A stretch of 64,000 nucleotides of DNA from Magnetococcales bacterium (GCA_002753515.1 PEAK01000007.1:1-64000); one strand, 5' to 3'. Counted from the first letter of the stretch, positions 31,057-40,105 are shown. Notes: a model not told the origin generated them from the sequence alone. Numbers and translations are program-made.

Positions 31057-32291
31057 GCGCAACAGATATTTTCTTCACACAAGCCCTGTTGGTGATCGGC
31101 CTACCCTATTTCATCTGGCGCATACGATGGATACGAAGCGTCATCCCCCTGGTAGTCCTGCAAATTTTGCTGGGTTTGGGATTAGGTCCATCGATCTTTG
31201 GCAAACTGGCCCCCGATTTTTGGTCCCTCCTTTTTTCTGACGTTGCCATGCAACCCTCGTTGGGGTTGTCGTGGATGGCCATTGTTCTGTTCACCTTTTT
31301 GACCGGCTTGCATTGGCAAACCTCCGAGCTGAAACCCCTCGGCAAGCAATTGGCCTGGATGAGTTTCCTCAGTTTTCTCGCCCCGGCCTTTCTGGGTATT
31401 TTGGCCGGATTTTTCATAGCTTGGCAATTCCCCGAAACCATGGGGCATCATGCCAATCCGTGGCAATTCGCCATCGCCATCGGTTTGAGTATCAGCGTCA
31501 CTGCCCTGCCAGTCCTGGGAGCCATTCTCAGGGAAGTCGGGATGATGGAACATCGCCTGGGACGCATGTCCATCGGCATGGCCGCCGTCAACGATGCCAT
31601 TTTGTGGTGCTTTCTCTCGGTTTTTCTTGCCAGTCAGGTCAACGGAGGGGGAACTTTCCACGCCACCTTGATGATCCCAGTACGTATTGTTGCCTACGTC
31701 CTCATCATGTTGCTCGTCGTCAAACCCATACTCAAGTGGGTTCTGAGACATTGCGGTATCGTCGGCGATGGTGGCTTGGTCACGGTGTTTGTCGCCATCT
31801 TTGGTTCCGCTTTGGCTGCTGAGGAGATCGGACTGCACGCCGCCCTGGGTGGATTCCTGGCCGGCATCATCATCCCGCATCAGTTCAAACACGGTTTGAT
31901 AGAACGCATGGAACCCCTGACCGTCGTCTTGCTGTTACCGTTCTTCTTTGCCATGACCGGCATGAAAACTTCTTTTGATGCTACGTCGGACATGTTTCTG
32001 ATCATTACGCTGATCGCGGTCATTGTCAGCGTTGCCGGAAAATTCATCGGCATTCTGATCCCCGCCCGCATCACCGGGGAAAGCTGGTCCGATTCCCTGA
32101 CCCTTGGCATTCTCATGCAAACCAAGGGAATGATGGAGGTCCTCATCCTGACCATCTTCCGGGATGCCAATATTATCTCAACGACCTGTTTTTCGGCGAT
32201 GATGTTCATGGCCATCATCACCACTTCTTTGACCATGCCCTTGCTGCGCGTAGTCACGTTTTGGAAAGAGCGCACGGGGGCCAGTGTTTAA
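31053..32291 (+). CDS. Monovalent cation/proton antiporter, CPA2/Kef type
   Basis: 412 aa, about 11-12 hydrophobic segments over the whole length, no C-terminal RCK/TrkA domain. Family signatures of the Na+/H+ exchanger fold are VVLQILLGLGLGPSIFG (about 29-45), SISVTALPVLGAILREVG (about 147-164) and AALGGFLAGIIIPH (about 266-279). It exchanges K+ or Na+ for protons across the inner membrane. Last gene of the cysQ operon, coupled to lemA by ATGA. Confidence 0.88.
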   Translation: MSATDIFFTQALLVIGLPYFIWRIRWIRSVIPLVVLQILLGLGLGPSIFGKLAPDFWSLLFSDVAMQPSLGLSWMAIVLFTFLTGLHWQTSELKPLGKQLAWMSFLSFLAPAFLGILAGFFIAWQFPETMGHHANPWQFAIAIGLSISVTALPVLGAILREVGMMEHRLGRMSIGMAAVNDAILWCFLSVFLASQVNGGGTFHATLMIPVRIVAYVLIMLLVVKPILKWVLRHCGIVGDGGLVTVFVAIFGSALAAEEIGLHAALGGFLAGIIIPHQFKHGLIERMEPLTVVLLLPFFFAMTGMKTSFDATSDMFLIITLIAVIVSVAGKFIGILIPARITGESWSDSLTLGILMQTKGMMEVLILTIFRDANIISTTCFSAMMFMAIITTSLTMPLLRVVTFWKERTGASV

Positions 32292-32357
32292 ACCCGGCAA
32301 AGATATCGCCCCCTTTTCGGGTTTGACCAAAAAACCGCCTGAAACCATCACCCCGAA

Positions 32358-33821
32358 TCAAAAATCGTACTGTAAGATCGCCTTGGTCCGACGGCAGATT
32401 TCCCGACCGAAATTGGTCCACTCCCCCTCCCCCCAATAGCGATAGCAACTGGTCTGCGAAGCCAGCAAATGGAACAAGGCGTTTTTATAGCGATAGTCCC
32501 CCGCCACCGCTTCCGGGTTCGGTATTTTGCGATGAAACAACACGCTTGACTCTTCCATGGGCCCCAGGACATTTTCATAGCCATTGACCCAGGAAATGGA
32601 TTGCGTCCAGGATCCCCCATCCATGTGAAAACGCGGATCCTCTTTTTTCAGGTTGGCGATCACCTGGGCCAAGGTATCCGGCCCGTCCCCCGGCTGCATG
32701 CGTTCCCAAATACGCCGCTGCAACACCGGTTGCACCACGGGCAGATCGGACTCCTTCACCCCGGAGGCGAACAGATGTTCCAGATATTCGGTCACATTCA
32801 TGGCGGGATGCCGGCTGCCGGAACACTCCCGCACCACATCCCGATATTTCGGGGGGAATTCATTCATCATCACCCCACCATTTTCCCCATCGGCGATTTG
32901 TGTGACCAATGGGGGGATCATCCGTCCGGCCAGGGAGCGGCGATTCAAACTTTTCGCCTCGTAGTAGGGCTGCATCTGCCCCACCAGTTTGGTATCCGAG
33001 CCTTGTGTTTTGATGATGGCGATGATGCTCTCGGTCTGGCCGTTGGAATTGGAACACACCAAACGATGCGGGATATGGGGATCCCTGGAATGATGCCCAT
33101 TGTCCGGTTGTTCCACGGTGTGTTCCTGCACCAACACCCACTGATAGCCGTTATCCTTCAAGGTTTTGACAAAATTCCAGGCGACATCGGGGTGATTGGG
33201 GAGCGCCATTTCCGACGGGGAGAAACCTCGGACCCGAGTCAAGGCGTCCAAACCGAAGATGGCGGCGAAATGGTGGCGCCACGCCTCGACATGCAAACGA
33301 AAATCCTGCACGGGGGTCGATGGGGCCACCGGATGTCCCCAGCCGATACCCAGCCATTCGACGCTGCGCCGATAATCGGGATGTTGGGTGATTTCCTTCA
33401 GGTCGGCGATGGCATCATCCGCCCCCATGTGCCGCAAACCATGAAACAACGTCCCCGAATAATCCAGCATCACACGTGGTGACAGACCTTCGTGAATCAA
33501 TTGTTTCAATATACGTCCCATGCGCCGGTAACAATCCAGAAACACCGTGGCGTTATGATTGTCGCCAATGCCGGGATGATCCATCATATGTTTCAGATTA
33601 CTGATGATTTCCGCAGTCTCCAGGGAGGCCCCACCTGCGGGGATCAATGGTTGGTGCATATGCAAGGCGACGGCGAAAGCGCTTTGCACCTCGGCAAAGC
33701 GCACATCGCTGTCGGCCAAGAAGACCGGCTGGTCTTTGGAAGCGGCAAGATGGTCTTGCAAGAGTTTGCCAGACCCGGAAATATTAGGCAAACCACCGGT
33801 ATACTCGGGCAGTTCAATCAT
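32358..33821 (-). CDS. Glycoside hydrolase family 57 protein
   Basis: 487 aa, AAGGAG before the ATG. GH57 signatures are HMHQPL near the N-terminus (about 54-59) and RGFSPSEMALPN (about 198-210), which carries the catalytic Glu. WLGIGWGHPVAPSTP lies between, and GENGGVMMNEFPP is found near 310. GH57 enzymes act on alpha-glucans (amylase, amylopullulanase, branching or 4-alpha-glucanotransferase). As the last gene after glgB-glgA it probably trims or rearranges glycogen. Palindromic element D separates it from glgA. Confidence 0.88.
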   Translation of the reverse strand: MIELPEYTGGLPNISGSGKLLQDHLAASKDQPVFLADSDVRFAEVQSAFAVALHMHQPLIPAGGASLETAEIISNLKHMMDHPGIGDNHNATVFLDCYRRMGRILKQLIHEGLSPRVMLDYSGTLFHGLRHMGADDAIADLKEITQHPDYRRSVEWLGIGWGHPVAPSTPVQDFRLHVEAWRHHFAAIFGLDALTRVRGFSPSEMALPNHPDVAWNFVKTLKDNGYQWVLVQEHTVEQPDNGHHSRDPHIPHRLVCSNSNGQTESIIAIIKTQGSDTKLVGQMQPYYEAKSLNRRSLAGRMIPPLVTQIADGENGGVMMNEFPPKYRDVVRECSGSRHPAMNVTEYLEHLFASGVKESDLPVVQPVLQRRIWERMQPGDGPDTLAQVIANLKKEDPRFHMDGGSWTQSISWVNGYENVLGPMEESSVLFHRKIPNPEAVAGDYRYKNALFHLLASQTSCYRYWGEGEWTNFGREICRRTKAILQYDF

Positions 33822-33878
33822 GTTCAGGCTCCTTTTCGCCTTTCAAACATTGCCGGCATACCGAATGGCACGTTGCCC

Positions 33879-34028
33879 TGAACCGCAACCAACACGGGAA
33901 ACGTAGTTTTCCAGTGTCATTCCCGCGAAAGCGGGAATCCAGAAAGTCAGGGGAGGTAGGAAAGTCCTCTGGATCCCCGCTTTCGCGAGGATGACAATAA
34001 CTACACATCCCAAGATAGCTGCGGTTTA
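33879..34028. repeat. Palindromic mobile element, copy D
   Basis: TGAACCGCAACCAACACGGG to AAGATAGCTGCGGTTTA. Arms TCATTCCCGCGAAAGCGGGA and ATCCCCGCTTTCGCGAGGAT. It lies between glgA and the GH57 gene; its end is 2 bp from the glgA stop. Confidence 0.85.
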
Positions 34029-34030
34029 GT

Positions 34031-35509
34031 TTATTTATGCCGGATGAATTCGTATATGTTGAGGTAGTCCAACCCCGGATGATTCCATGAATAATCCTTG
34101 CGCATGCAATTGCCGCGAATTTTTTTCCAATACTCCCAATTGCGGTACAACCCCAAGGCGCGGAACATGGCCGTTTCGAAGCCGCCATAATCGGCTGATT
34201 CGAAGGAGAAACCGTTGCGTTCCTCCATTGGGGCCGGGGAATAATCCCAATCAAAGACGGTATCCACCAAGCCACCCACCGCCCGGACGATGGGAACCGT
34301 GCCGTAGCGCATGGCGATCAATTGCGTCAATCCGCACGGTTCAAACAAACTGGGGACCACGAACATGTCCGAGCCGGCATAAATCAAACGCGACAACTCT
34401 TCATTGAAACCGATTTCGAGATGGCAATGGGGATTGTCGTTCAGATAATGTTTCAGGTGCCAGAAATAATCGTTGATACCATATTCCGGGCTGGTTCCCA
34501 GCAATACGAACTGGGCATGATTGTGAATGGCGGTGAACAGGGCATGACGGATCAGATGGACACCTTTTTGCGTGTCCAAACGCCCGACATAGGCGACGAT
34601 GGGCCGATCACACTGTTCCAGCAGCAGGCGATGCCGCAATGCCGACTTGTTGGCCGCTTTGCCTTCGAGGTCATCCAGGTCTAGCACCGAATAGTGATGC
34701 GGGATATGGGGATCCCATTCGGGATTCCACATTTCATAATCCAAGCCATTCAAGACGCCGCCAAACTTGGAACCGAAGCGGTGCAACGTATGGCCCATGC
34801 CATATCCCTGGTCGGTGTACATGGCCTCCCAGGCGTGCTTGCGGGAAACCGTGGTCACGAAGTTGGCATAGACGATGGCCGCTTTGGTAAAATTGATGGC
34901 GAACGGATTGTGATCATCCCCCATCCGTTCGGTGGAGAAATAGTGTTCCGGGCGATGGAGGCCGGTGGCGTACAACACTTCGCCCCCGGCATGGCCCTGA
35001 TGTTTGAAATTATGAATGGTGTGGATCACCCTTGATGTATTCATTCCCAGTGGGCCATAGATTTCGAAGAGAATGGCGGCGGCCAAGCCCGTTTGCCAAT
35101 CATGGGAATGAATGATATCCGGGCGTTTGCCCGATTTGTACATGAATTCCAGGGCGGCACGGGTGAAGAATGCGTAGCGAATGGCTTCGTCGTAGAAGCC
35201 GTAGAAGGATCCCCGATTAAAGAAATGATCATTGGAGTGGGGATCGATAAAGAAACACAACTGACCATGGACATGACCCGACCACACCGTACAGTGAATG
35301 GCCCCACCCCACCAGGGAACCCACAGGTCATCATAACAAACCGCCAATCCCCAAACATGGTCATAACGCATGCAATCATATTTGGGCAGGATGACCTCGA
35401 CCGTATGGCCGCGAATACTGATCTCACGGCACAACCCGTAAACCATATCGGCAAGGCCACCCACTTTGGCAACGGGAGCCAGTTCAGAAGAAATCGTAAC
35501 GACATACAT
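34031..35509 (-). CDS. glgA: Glycogen synthase (ADP-glucose type)
   Basis: 492 aa from ATG 35509, which has GGAGG nine bases upstream; the ORF extends 18 codons further but without support. GT5 landmarks: SELAPVAKVGGLADMVYGL at the N-terminus (ADP-glucose site KxGGL), HSHDWQTGLAA (about 135), and near the C-terminus PSLFEPCGLTQLIAMRYGT with VGGLVDTV. It lengthens the alpha-1,4-glucan chain from ADP-glucose. Second gene of the glgB-glgA-GH57 unit. No glgC or glgP is in the window. Confidence 0.93.
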   Translation of the reverse strand: MYVVTISSELAPVAKVGGLADMVYGLCREISIRGHTVEVILPKYDCMRYDHVWGLAVCYDDLWVPWWGGAIHCTVWSGHVHGQLCFFIDPHSNDHFFNRGSFYGFYDEAIRYAFFTRAALEFMYKSGKRPDIIHSHDWQTGLAAAILFEIYGPLGMNTSRVIHTIHNFKHQGHAGGEVLYATGLHRPEHYFSTERMGDDHNPFAINFTKAAIVYANFVTTVSRKHAWEAMYTDQGYGMGHTLHRFGSKFGGVLNGLDYEMWNPEWDPHIPHHYSVLDLDDLEGKAANKSALRHRLLLEQCDRPIVAYVGRLDTQKGVHLIRHALFTAIHNHAQFVLLGTSPEYGINDYFWHLKHYLNDNPHCHLEIGFNEELSRLIYAGSDMFVVPSLFEPCGLTQLIAMRYGTVPIVRAVGGLVDTVFDWDYSPAPMEERNGFSFESADYGGFETAMFRALGLYRNWEYWKKIRGNCMRKDYSWNHPGLDYLNIYEFIRHK

Positions 35510-35606
35510 GGACCGAATCCTCCAAGACTTATGGCCGGTCCAACCCTCCGCTTGAGGGTTCACGATCCCGGCGATATGAAATCATTGACCAACGACAATA
35601 GCGGCC

Positions 35607-37970
35607 TCACCGTCCCGGTGGGTACCCTTGTTCCACCTTCCCATCCACTGCGGCACCGTGCTGAAACCGGGCATGGGATTGGGAAACACTATCCTGGACA
35701 CCTTGCCCGGAAGAACCGTCCGCATAATCGCGATCATCCTCACCCGTGCGCTGATGGATCAAGATCAATCCCGCCAGCGGTGGCAGCGTCAACGCCAACG
35801 AGTGCTGCCGCCCATGGGCCGGGACTTCCACGGTCTGCACCTGACCGCCGTTACCCACATTGGATCCCGAATATTTTTCCGCGTCGCTGTTAAAGATTTC
35901 GGTGTAGACCCCTGGCTTGGCGACACCGATGTGGAAATTCCCCCGGACCACCGGGGTGAAATTGCAGACGATGACAATATCCCCTGACGTGCGTCCGCGT
36001 CGGATCCAGGCCAGAATGCTTTGATGGTGGTCATTGCATTCGATCCACTCGAAACCAGCCGGTTCATGGTCCAGGTCATGCATGGACAACAACCCGCGGT
36101 ACAAGCGATTGAGATCCTGGATCACACGGAACACGCCCTGATGGAACGGTACCCTTTCCAGGAGATGCCAATCCAGACTCACCAAATGGTTCCATTGCTG
36201 TCCCTGGGCGAATTCATCCCCCATGAACAACAGTTTCTTGCCCGGATAGGCGAACATGAAGGTGTAGTAACAGCGCAAATTGGCAAATTTTTGCCATGCG
36301 TCCCCGGTCATTTGATCCAACAGCGACCCTTTGCCATGGACCACTTCATCATGGGACAGGGGCAATATGAAATTTTCGTGGAAGCAATACAGCATGCCGA
36401 ACGTCAAATGGTTGTGGTGGTGCGAACGGTGAATCGGCTCCTTGTGCATATATTCCAGGGTATCGTTCATCCACCCCATGTTCCATTTGAACCCGAACCC
36501 CAACCCCCCCGAATCGATCGGTCGCGACACCTGGGGCCAGGCCGTGGACTCTTCGGCGATGGTGATCGCCCCCTGACCCTCTTCGTAAACCTTGGTATTG
36601 AGGGTGCGAATGAAATCAATCGCCTCCAAATTTTCCTTGCCGCCATATTGGTTGGGGATCCATTCGCCATTTTGCCGCGCATAGTCGTGGTAAAGCATGG
36701 AGGCCACGGCATCGACCCGCAGGGCATCGAGATGGAACTGTTCGATCCAGTACAGGGCATTGGCTATCAGGAAGTTACTGACCTCTTTGCGGCCAAAGTT
36801 GTACACCAGGGTATTCCAATCGGGATGGAATCCGCGCCGGGGATCTTCGTGTTCGTAGAGGGCCGTGCCATCAAAGCGTCCCAAACCATGGCCGTCGGTG
36901 GGGAAATGGCCAACAACCCAATCCATGATGACGCCAATGCCCGCCTGATGCAGGCGATCCACCAGGTAGCGCAAATCATCGGGTTGACCGTAGCGGCAGG
37001 TGGGGGCGTACAGGCCCGTGGGTTGATAGCCCCAGGAACCCTCGAACGGGAACTCTGACAACGGTAAAAATTCCACATGGGTGAAACCGAGATCCTGGAT
37101 GTAGGGGACCAGCTCATCGGCGAGTTCACGATAGGAAAGGCTGCGGTTACCCTCTTCCGGCTTGCGGCGCCACGACCCCAGATGGAGTTCGTAGATACTC
37201 ATGGGATTGTTATAATAGTTATGGTTCTTACGCGCTTCCATCCAGACGCCGTCACCCCATTCGTAGGTGCTGGGTGCCTGAACGATGGAGGCGTTGCCCG
37301 GGGGCAACTCCCCGGCAAAGGCAAAGGGATCGGCCTTGTCGGGTTGCAGGTCGCCGTGCGGCCCCTTGACCTCGAACTTGTACAGGTCGCCGGAACGAAT
37401 GTGGGGGATGAACAATTCCCACACACCGCACTCCTGCCGCAAACGCATGGGATGGCGGCGTCCGTCCCAATTGTTGAAGTTACCGATGACACTGACACGC
37501 TGGGCATTCGGGGCCCACACCGCGAAAAAGGTTCCTTCCACCCCATCGACGTTCTTCAGGTGGGCGCCCATGTGCTCATAAAGACGCCAATGGCGCCCTT
37601 CGGAGAACAAATAAACATCCATTTCCCCCAACAGGGGTGGCAACCGATAGGGATCTTCCAGAAGTACGGGACCGGCTCCGAAATCAACGGTGAAACGATG
37701 GTTGAAACGCTCGGTTTGATGCCGCAGATGGATGCCATACAACCCCCAATCGTGAATCGGCTCCATCCTGCCCATGTTCTTGCCCGTATCCCGATCGACC
37801 AACTCCACGTACAGGGCACCCGGGAGAAAGGTACGCACCACCAGGGTCCCATCCTCAAGGGTATGCATACCCAAGAATGCAAACGGATCCCGGCAATAGC
37901 CGTTGACAATCTGATCAATGAAATAGTGTGGATGAATGACGATACCCGAATCTTGGTTGTGATGTGTCAT
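35607..37970 (-). CDS. glgB: 1,4-alpha-glucan branching enzyme
   Basis: 787 aa. N-terminal CBM48 modules (about 20-240, including GVEGTFFAVWAPNAQRVSVIGNFNNWDG) are followed by the GH13 domain. The nucleophile Asp lies in DALRVDAVASMLYHDY (about 415), the acid/base Glu in ITIAEESTAWPQVSRP (about 468) and the third acid in LPLSHDEVVHGKGSL (about 535). Usual length is about 730, so about 40 residues at the C-terminus (after AGLILIHQRTG) are an extra hydrophilic tail. It makes alpha-1,6 branches in glycogen. First gene of the unit; GGGG lies before the ATG. Confidence 0.94.
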   Translation of the reverse strand: MTHHNQDSGIVIHPHYFIDQIVNGYCRDPFAFLGMHTLEDGTLVVRTFLPGALYVELVDRDTGKNMGRMEPIHDWGLYGIHLRHQTERFNHRFTVDFGAGPVLLEDPYRLPPLLGEMDVYLFSEGRHWRLYEHMGAHLKNVDGVEGTFFAVWAPNAQRVSVIGNFNNWDGRRHPMRLRQECGVWELFIPHIRSGDLYKFEVKGPHGDLQPDKADPFAFAGELPPGNASIVQAPSTYEWGDGVWMEARKNHNYYNNPMSIYELHLGSWRRKPEEGNRSLSYRELADELVPYIQDLGFTHVEFLPLSEFPFEGSWGYQPTGLYAPTCRYGQPDDLRYLVDRLHQAGIGVIMDWVVGHFPTDGHGLGRFDGTALYEHEDPRRGFHPDWNTLVYNFGRKEVSNFLIANALYWIEQFHLDALRVDAVASMLYHDYARQNGEWIPNQYGGKENLEAIDFIRTLNTKVYEEGQGAITIAEESTAWPQVSRPIDSGGLGFGFKWNMGWMNDTLEYMHKEPIHRSHHHNHLTFGMLYCFHENFILPLSHDEVVHGKGSLLDQMTGDAWQKFANLRCYYTFMFAYPGKKLLFMGDEFAQGQQWNHLVSLDWHLLERVPFHQGVFRVIQDLNRLYRGLLSMHDLDHEPAGFEWIECNDHHQSILAWIRRGRTSGDIVIVCNFTPVVRGNFHIGVAKPGVYTEIFNSDAEKYSGSNVGNGGQVQTVEVPAHGRQHSLALTLPPLAGLILIHQRTGEDDRDYADGSSGQGVQDSVSQSHARFQHGAAVDGKVEQGYPPGR

Positions 37971-38184
37971 GGTGCCCCTTTTCTTGGGCTGCGCCCACTC
38001 TCTTTAAGATCAATTTTTTAGTTCAGGTCTTCGATCCCGAGCCGACCCTCCAGCCAACATTTCAAGCAGGATCCCTGCAATCGTTCACTTCCCCCACCTT
38101 AAAAAGCCAGCTCTCAAACCGTGCTGCGGACTATACCATCCGTTCACCAACGTTGGCCATGCTTTTTTACTCTTAACGATTCCC

Positions 38185-38239
38185 AAACTGCGGCCAACAC
38201 CTCAAGACACGTTGTTTCCCAGTGTCATTCCCGGCGAAA
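38185..38239. repeat. Decayed left end of the palindromic element
   Basis: AAACTGCGGCCAACACCTCA and CCAGTGTCATTCCCGGCGAA match the left end of copy D (33879 onward) with several changes and indels; the right half is missing. Confidence 0.55.
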
Positions 38240-38269
38240 CAAGGTGATCATCGTACCCCCCATGAGAAA

Positions 38270-38457
38270 CATGAGCATCTTGAGCATCTTGTTTTATATA
38301 AATTATTCAATAATATTATATATCATAAAATCGTATATTTAGTGTAATACAAGATGCTCAAGATGCTCAAGATGCTCATGATATCTGGATGATCAGGTTG
38401 ATCATGTTGATCCCCTCGCTCAAGATGATCAAGACGCTCAAGAAATGGCTCAAGGGT
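38270..38457. repeat. Inverted 9-bp tandem repeats around an AT-rich core
   Basis: Left arm CATGAGCATCTTGAGCATCT(TGT) at 38270-38292. A 56-bp core, almost only A and T, follows (38293-38348). The right arm is at 38349-38380 with three AAGATGCTC units. The first 23 bases of the left arm are the exact reverse complement of the end of the right arm. Degenerate CTCAAGATG-like units continue to about 38457. Nothing similar is seen elsewhere in the window. Confidence 0.85.
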
Positions 38458-38477
38458 GACGGAGGGATTTCCCTGGA

Positions 38478-39899
38478 TCACCGTTTTGGAACGAAATAGT
38501 GGGTGCAATGGCCGAGAAACACATCCGCCGCTTCCATGATGGTTTCCGAAACCGTTGGATGGGGATGAATGGTGGCTGCCAGATCATAGGCCGTCGCCCC
38601 CATCTCCAGGGCCAACGCCCCTTCGGCGATCAAATCGCCCGCACCCTGACCCACAATGCCAACACCCAGGACACGTTGGGTACCGGGATCGACGATCAAC
38701 TTGGTCACCCCATCCACGCCATCCCCCGAACTCAATGTTTGCGCCCTACCGGAAGCCGCCCACGGAAAGCGGACCGTTTTCACCTCCATGCCCTGTTTTT
38801 GCGCCTCGGTTTCGGTCACCCCCACCCACGCCATTTCGGGATCGGTAAACGCCACCGCCGGAATCCCCCGGGGATCGAACACGCTTTTTTCGCCGGCCAA
38901 AACCTCAACCGCCACCCGGGCTTCGTGGGAGGCCTTATGCGCCAACATCGGTCCACCCACCACATCGCCAATACAGGAAATATGGGGATCATCCGTGCGC
39001 ATCCCCTTGTCAACCTTGACAAACCCCCGATCCAATTTCACCCGGGTATACTCCAACCCCAAGCCGGTGGCATTGGGCAGACGCCCCACACTCACCAGCA
39101 CCCGATCAAATTCTTGCGCATGTTTGTTCCCCGCCTTGTCGCAAAACGTGACCCGGACCGCCGCACCCAGGGATTCCACCGCCTCGACCCGGGTTTCCAG
39201 CATCACCTTGTCCGCCCAACCCGCGACACGTTTGGCCAACAGACGCACCAAATCGCGATCCGCCCCCGGCAAAAGACCCGGTGTCATCTCCATGATACTG
39301 ACGCGACTGCCCAGGGTGGCGTAAACCGATCCCAATTCCAAGCCGATGACCCCGCCACCGATCACCAGCATCCGTTCGGGGATGGACTCCAGTTCCAGGG
39401 CGCGGGTGGAATCCATCACCCACGGGGCATCCCAAGGGAACTCCGGCAACGACCGCGAAACGGAACCGGTGGCCAGGATGCAAGAGTCGTAGGTCAATTC
39501 CCGCATTTCGCCATTGGCTTGCCGCACCGCGATCCTGTCCGAAGCCAGAAAGGTTGCCGTTCCCTGAATGAAGGTCACCTTGCGCTTGAGACATTGTTGT
39601 CCCAGGCCCGAGGTCAAGCGTTCCACCACCTTGTTTTTCCACGCCCGCAACGCCGCGAGATCGATCTCGGGTTTTTGAAAGCGAATCCCTATATTTTCCG
39701 CCTCTTTGGCCTCGTTGATGATTTTGGCGGCATGCAGCAAGGCTTTACTGGGAATGCACCCCCAATGCAGGCACACACCCCCCGGATGCGCCTGTTTGTC
39801 CACGAGCGTGGTCTGAAAGCCGTGGTCCGCCGCCAGGAAAGCCGCCGCATACCCACCCGGACCCGCACCGATAACCACCACATGTTTGGCTGCACACAT
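38478..39899 (-). CDS. lpdA: Dihydrolipoyl dehydrogenase (E3)
   Basis: 473 aa from ATG 39899, with GGGAG upstream. The ORF runs further into element E, but that extension (WIPAFAGMT) is repeat-derived. FAD-binding GAGPGG (11-16), redox disulfide GGVCLHWGCIPSK (Cys43, Cys48), NAD-binding VIGGGVIGLELGSVYATLG (about 177-195) and catalytic HPHPTVSE near the C-terminus are intact. It reoxidises the lipoyl group of E2 with NAD+. Last gene of the aceE-aceF-lpdA unit, separated from aceF by element E. Confidence 0.95.
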   Translation of the reverse strand: MCAAKHVVVIGAGPGGYAAAFLAADHGFQTTLVDKQAHPGGVCLHWGCIPSKALLHAAKIINEAKEAENIGIRFQKPEIDLAALRAWKNKVVERLTSGLGQQCLKRKVTFIQGTATFLASDRIAVRQANGEMRELTYDSCILATGSVSRSLPEFPWDAPWVMDSTRALELESIPERMLVIGGGVIGLELGSVYATLGSRVSIMEMTPGLLPGADRDLVRLLAKRVAGWADKVMLETRVEAVESLGAAVRVTFCDKAGNKHAQEFDRVLVSVGRLPNATGLGLEYTRVKLDRGFVKVDKGMRTDDPHISCIGDVVGGPMLAHKASHEARVAVEVLAGEKSVFDPRGIPAVAFTDPEMAWVGVTETEAQKQGMEVKTVRFPWAASGRAQTLSSGDGVDGVTKLIVDPGTQRVLGVGIVGQGAGDLIAEGALALEMGATAYDLAATIHPHPTVSETIMEAADVFLGHCTHYFVPKR

Positions 39900-39920
39900 C
39901 ACACGACTCCCATCGGTTGC

Positions 39921-40097
39921 TATACCGAAACCAACTCGGGATACGTAATTTTCCAGCGTCATTCCCGCGAAAGCGGGAATCCAGAAAGTCATGGGAGATA
40001 GGAAGATCTCCCGGATCCCCGCTGAAGCCTGCCCTCGAATGCTTTAATCGGGGGCGGGGATGACAAAAACTACGCATCCCAAAATAGCTGCGGTTTA
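39921..40097. repeat. Palindromic mobile element, copy E, with an inner insertion
   Basis: Reverse complement of copy B with very few differences outside an insert at about 40024-40055, where GAAGCCTGCCCTCGAATGCT and following bases replace four bases of the hairpin tip. It lies between aceF and lpdA. Confidence 0.85.
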
Positions 40098-40105
40098 AAA
40101 GCCCC

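Larger units (their letters stand above)
37971..38477. other. 507-bp intergenic region between lpdA and glgB with unusual repeats
   Basis: Contains a degenerate fragment of the palindromic element (38185-38239) and the inverted 9-bp repeat structure with AT-rich core (38270-38460). The glgB promoter must lie in 37971-38180 on the minus strand, but no good box pair is seen. The perfect 10-bp palindrome CCAACGTTGG is at 38147-38156. Confidence 0.6.

Noticed and set aside
32289-32326. Terminator between the antiporter and GH57 genes
   Set aside because: AAACCCG / CGGGTTT can pair, but the loop is long and no T run follows on either strand.
36021-37058. 345-codon plus-strand ORF inside glgB
   Set aside because: Shadow of glgB, whose catalytic motifs run through the same bases on the minus strand.
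39900-39992. N-terminal extension of lpdA (WIPAFAGMT)
   Set aside because: It is translated palindromic element; the ATG at 39899 has a proper ribosome site and starts the FAD motif at the right distance.
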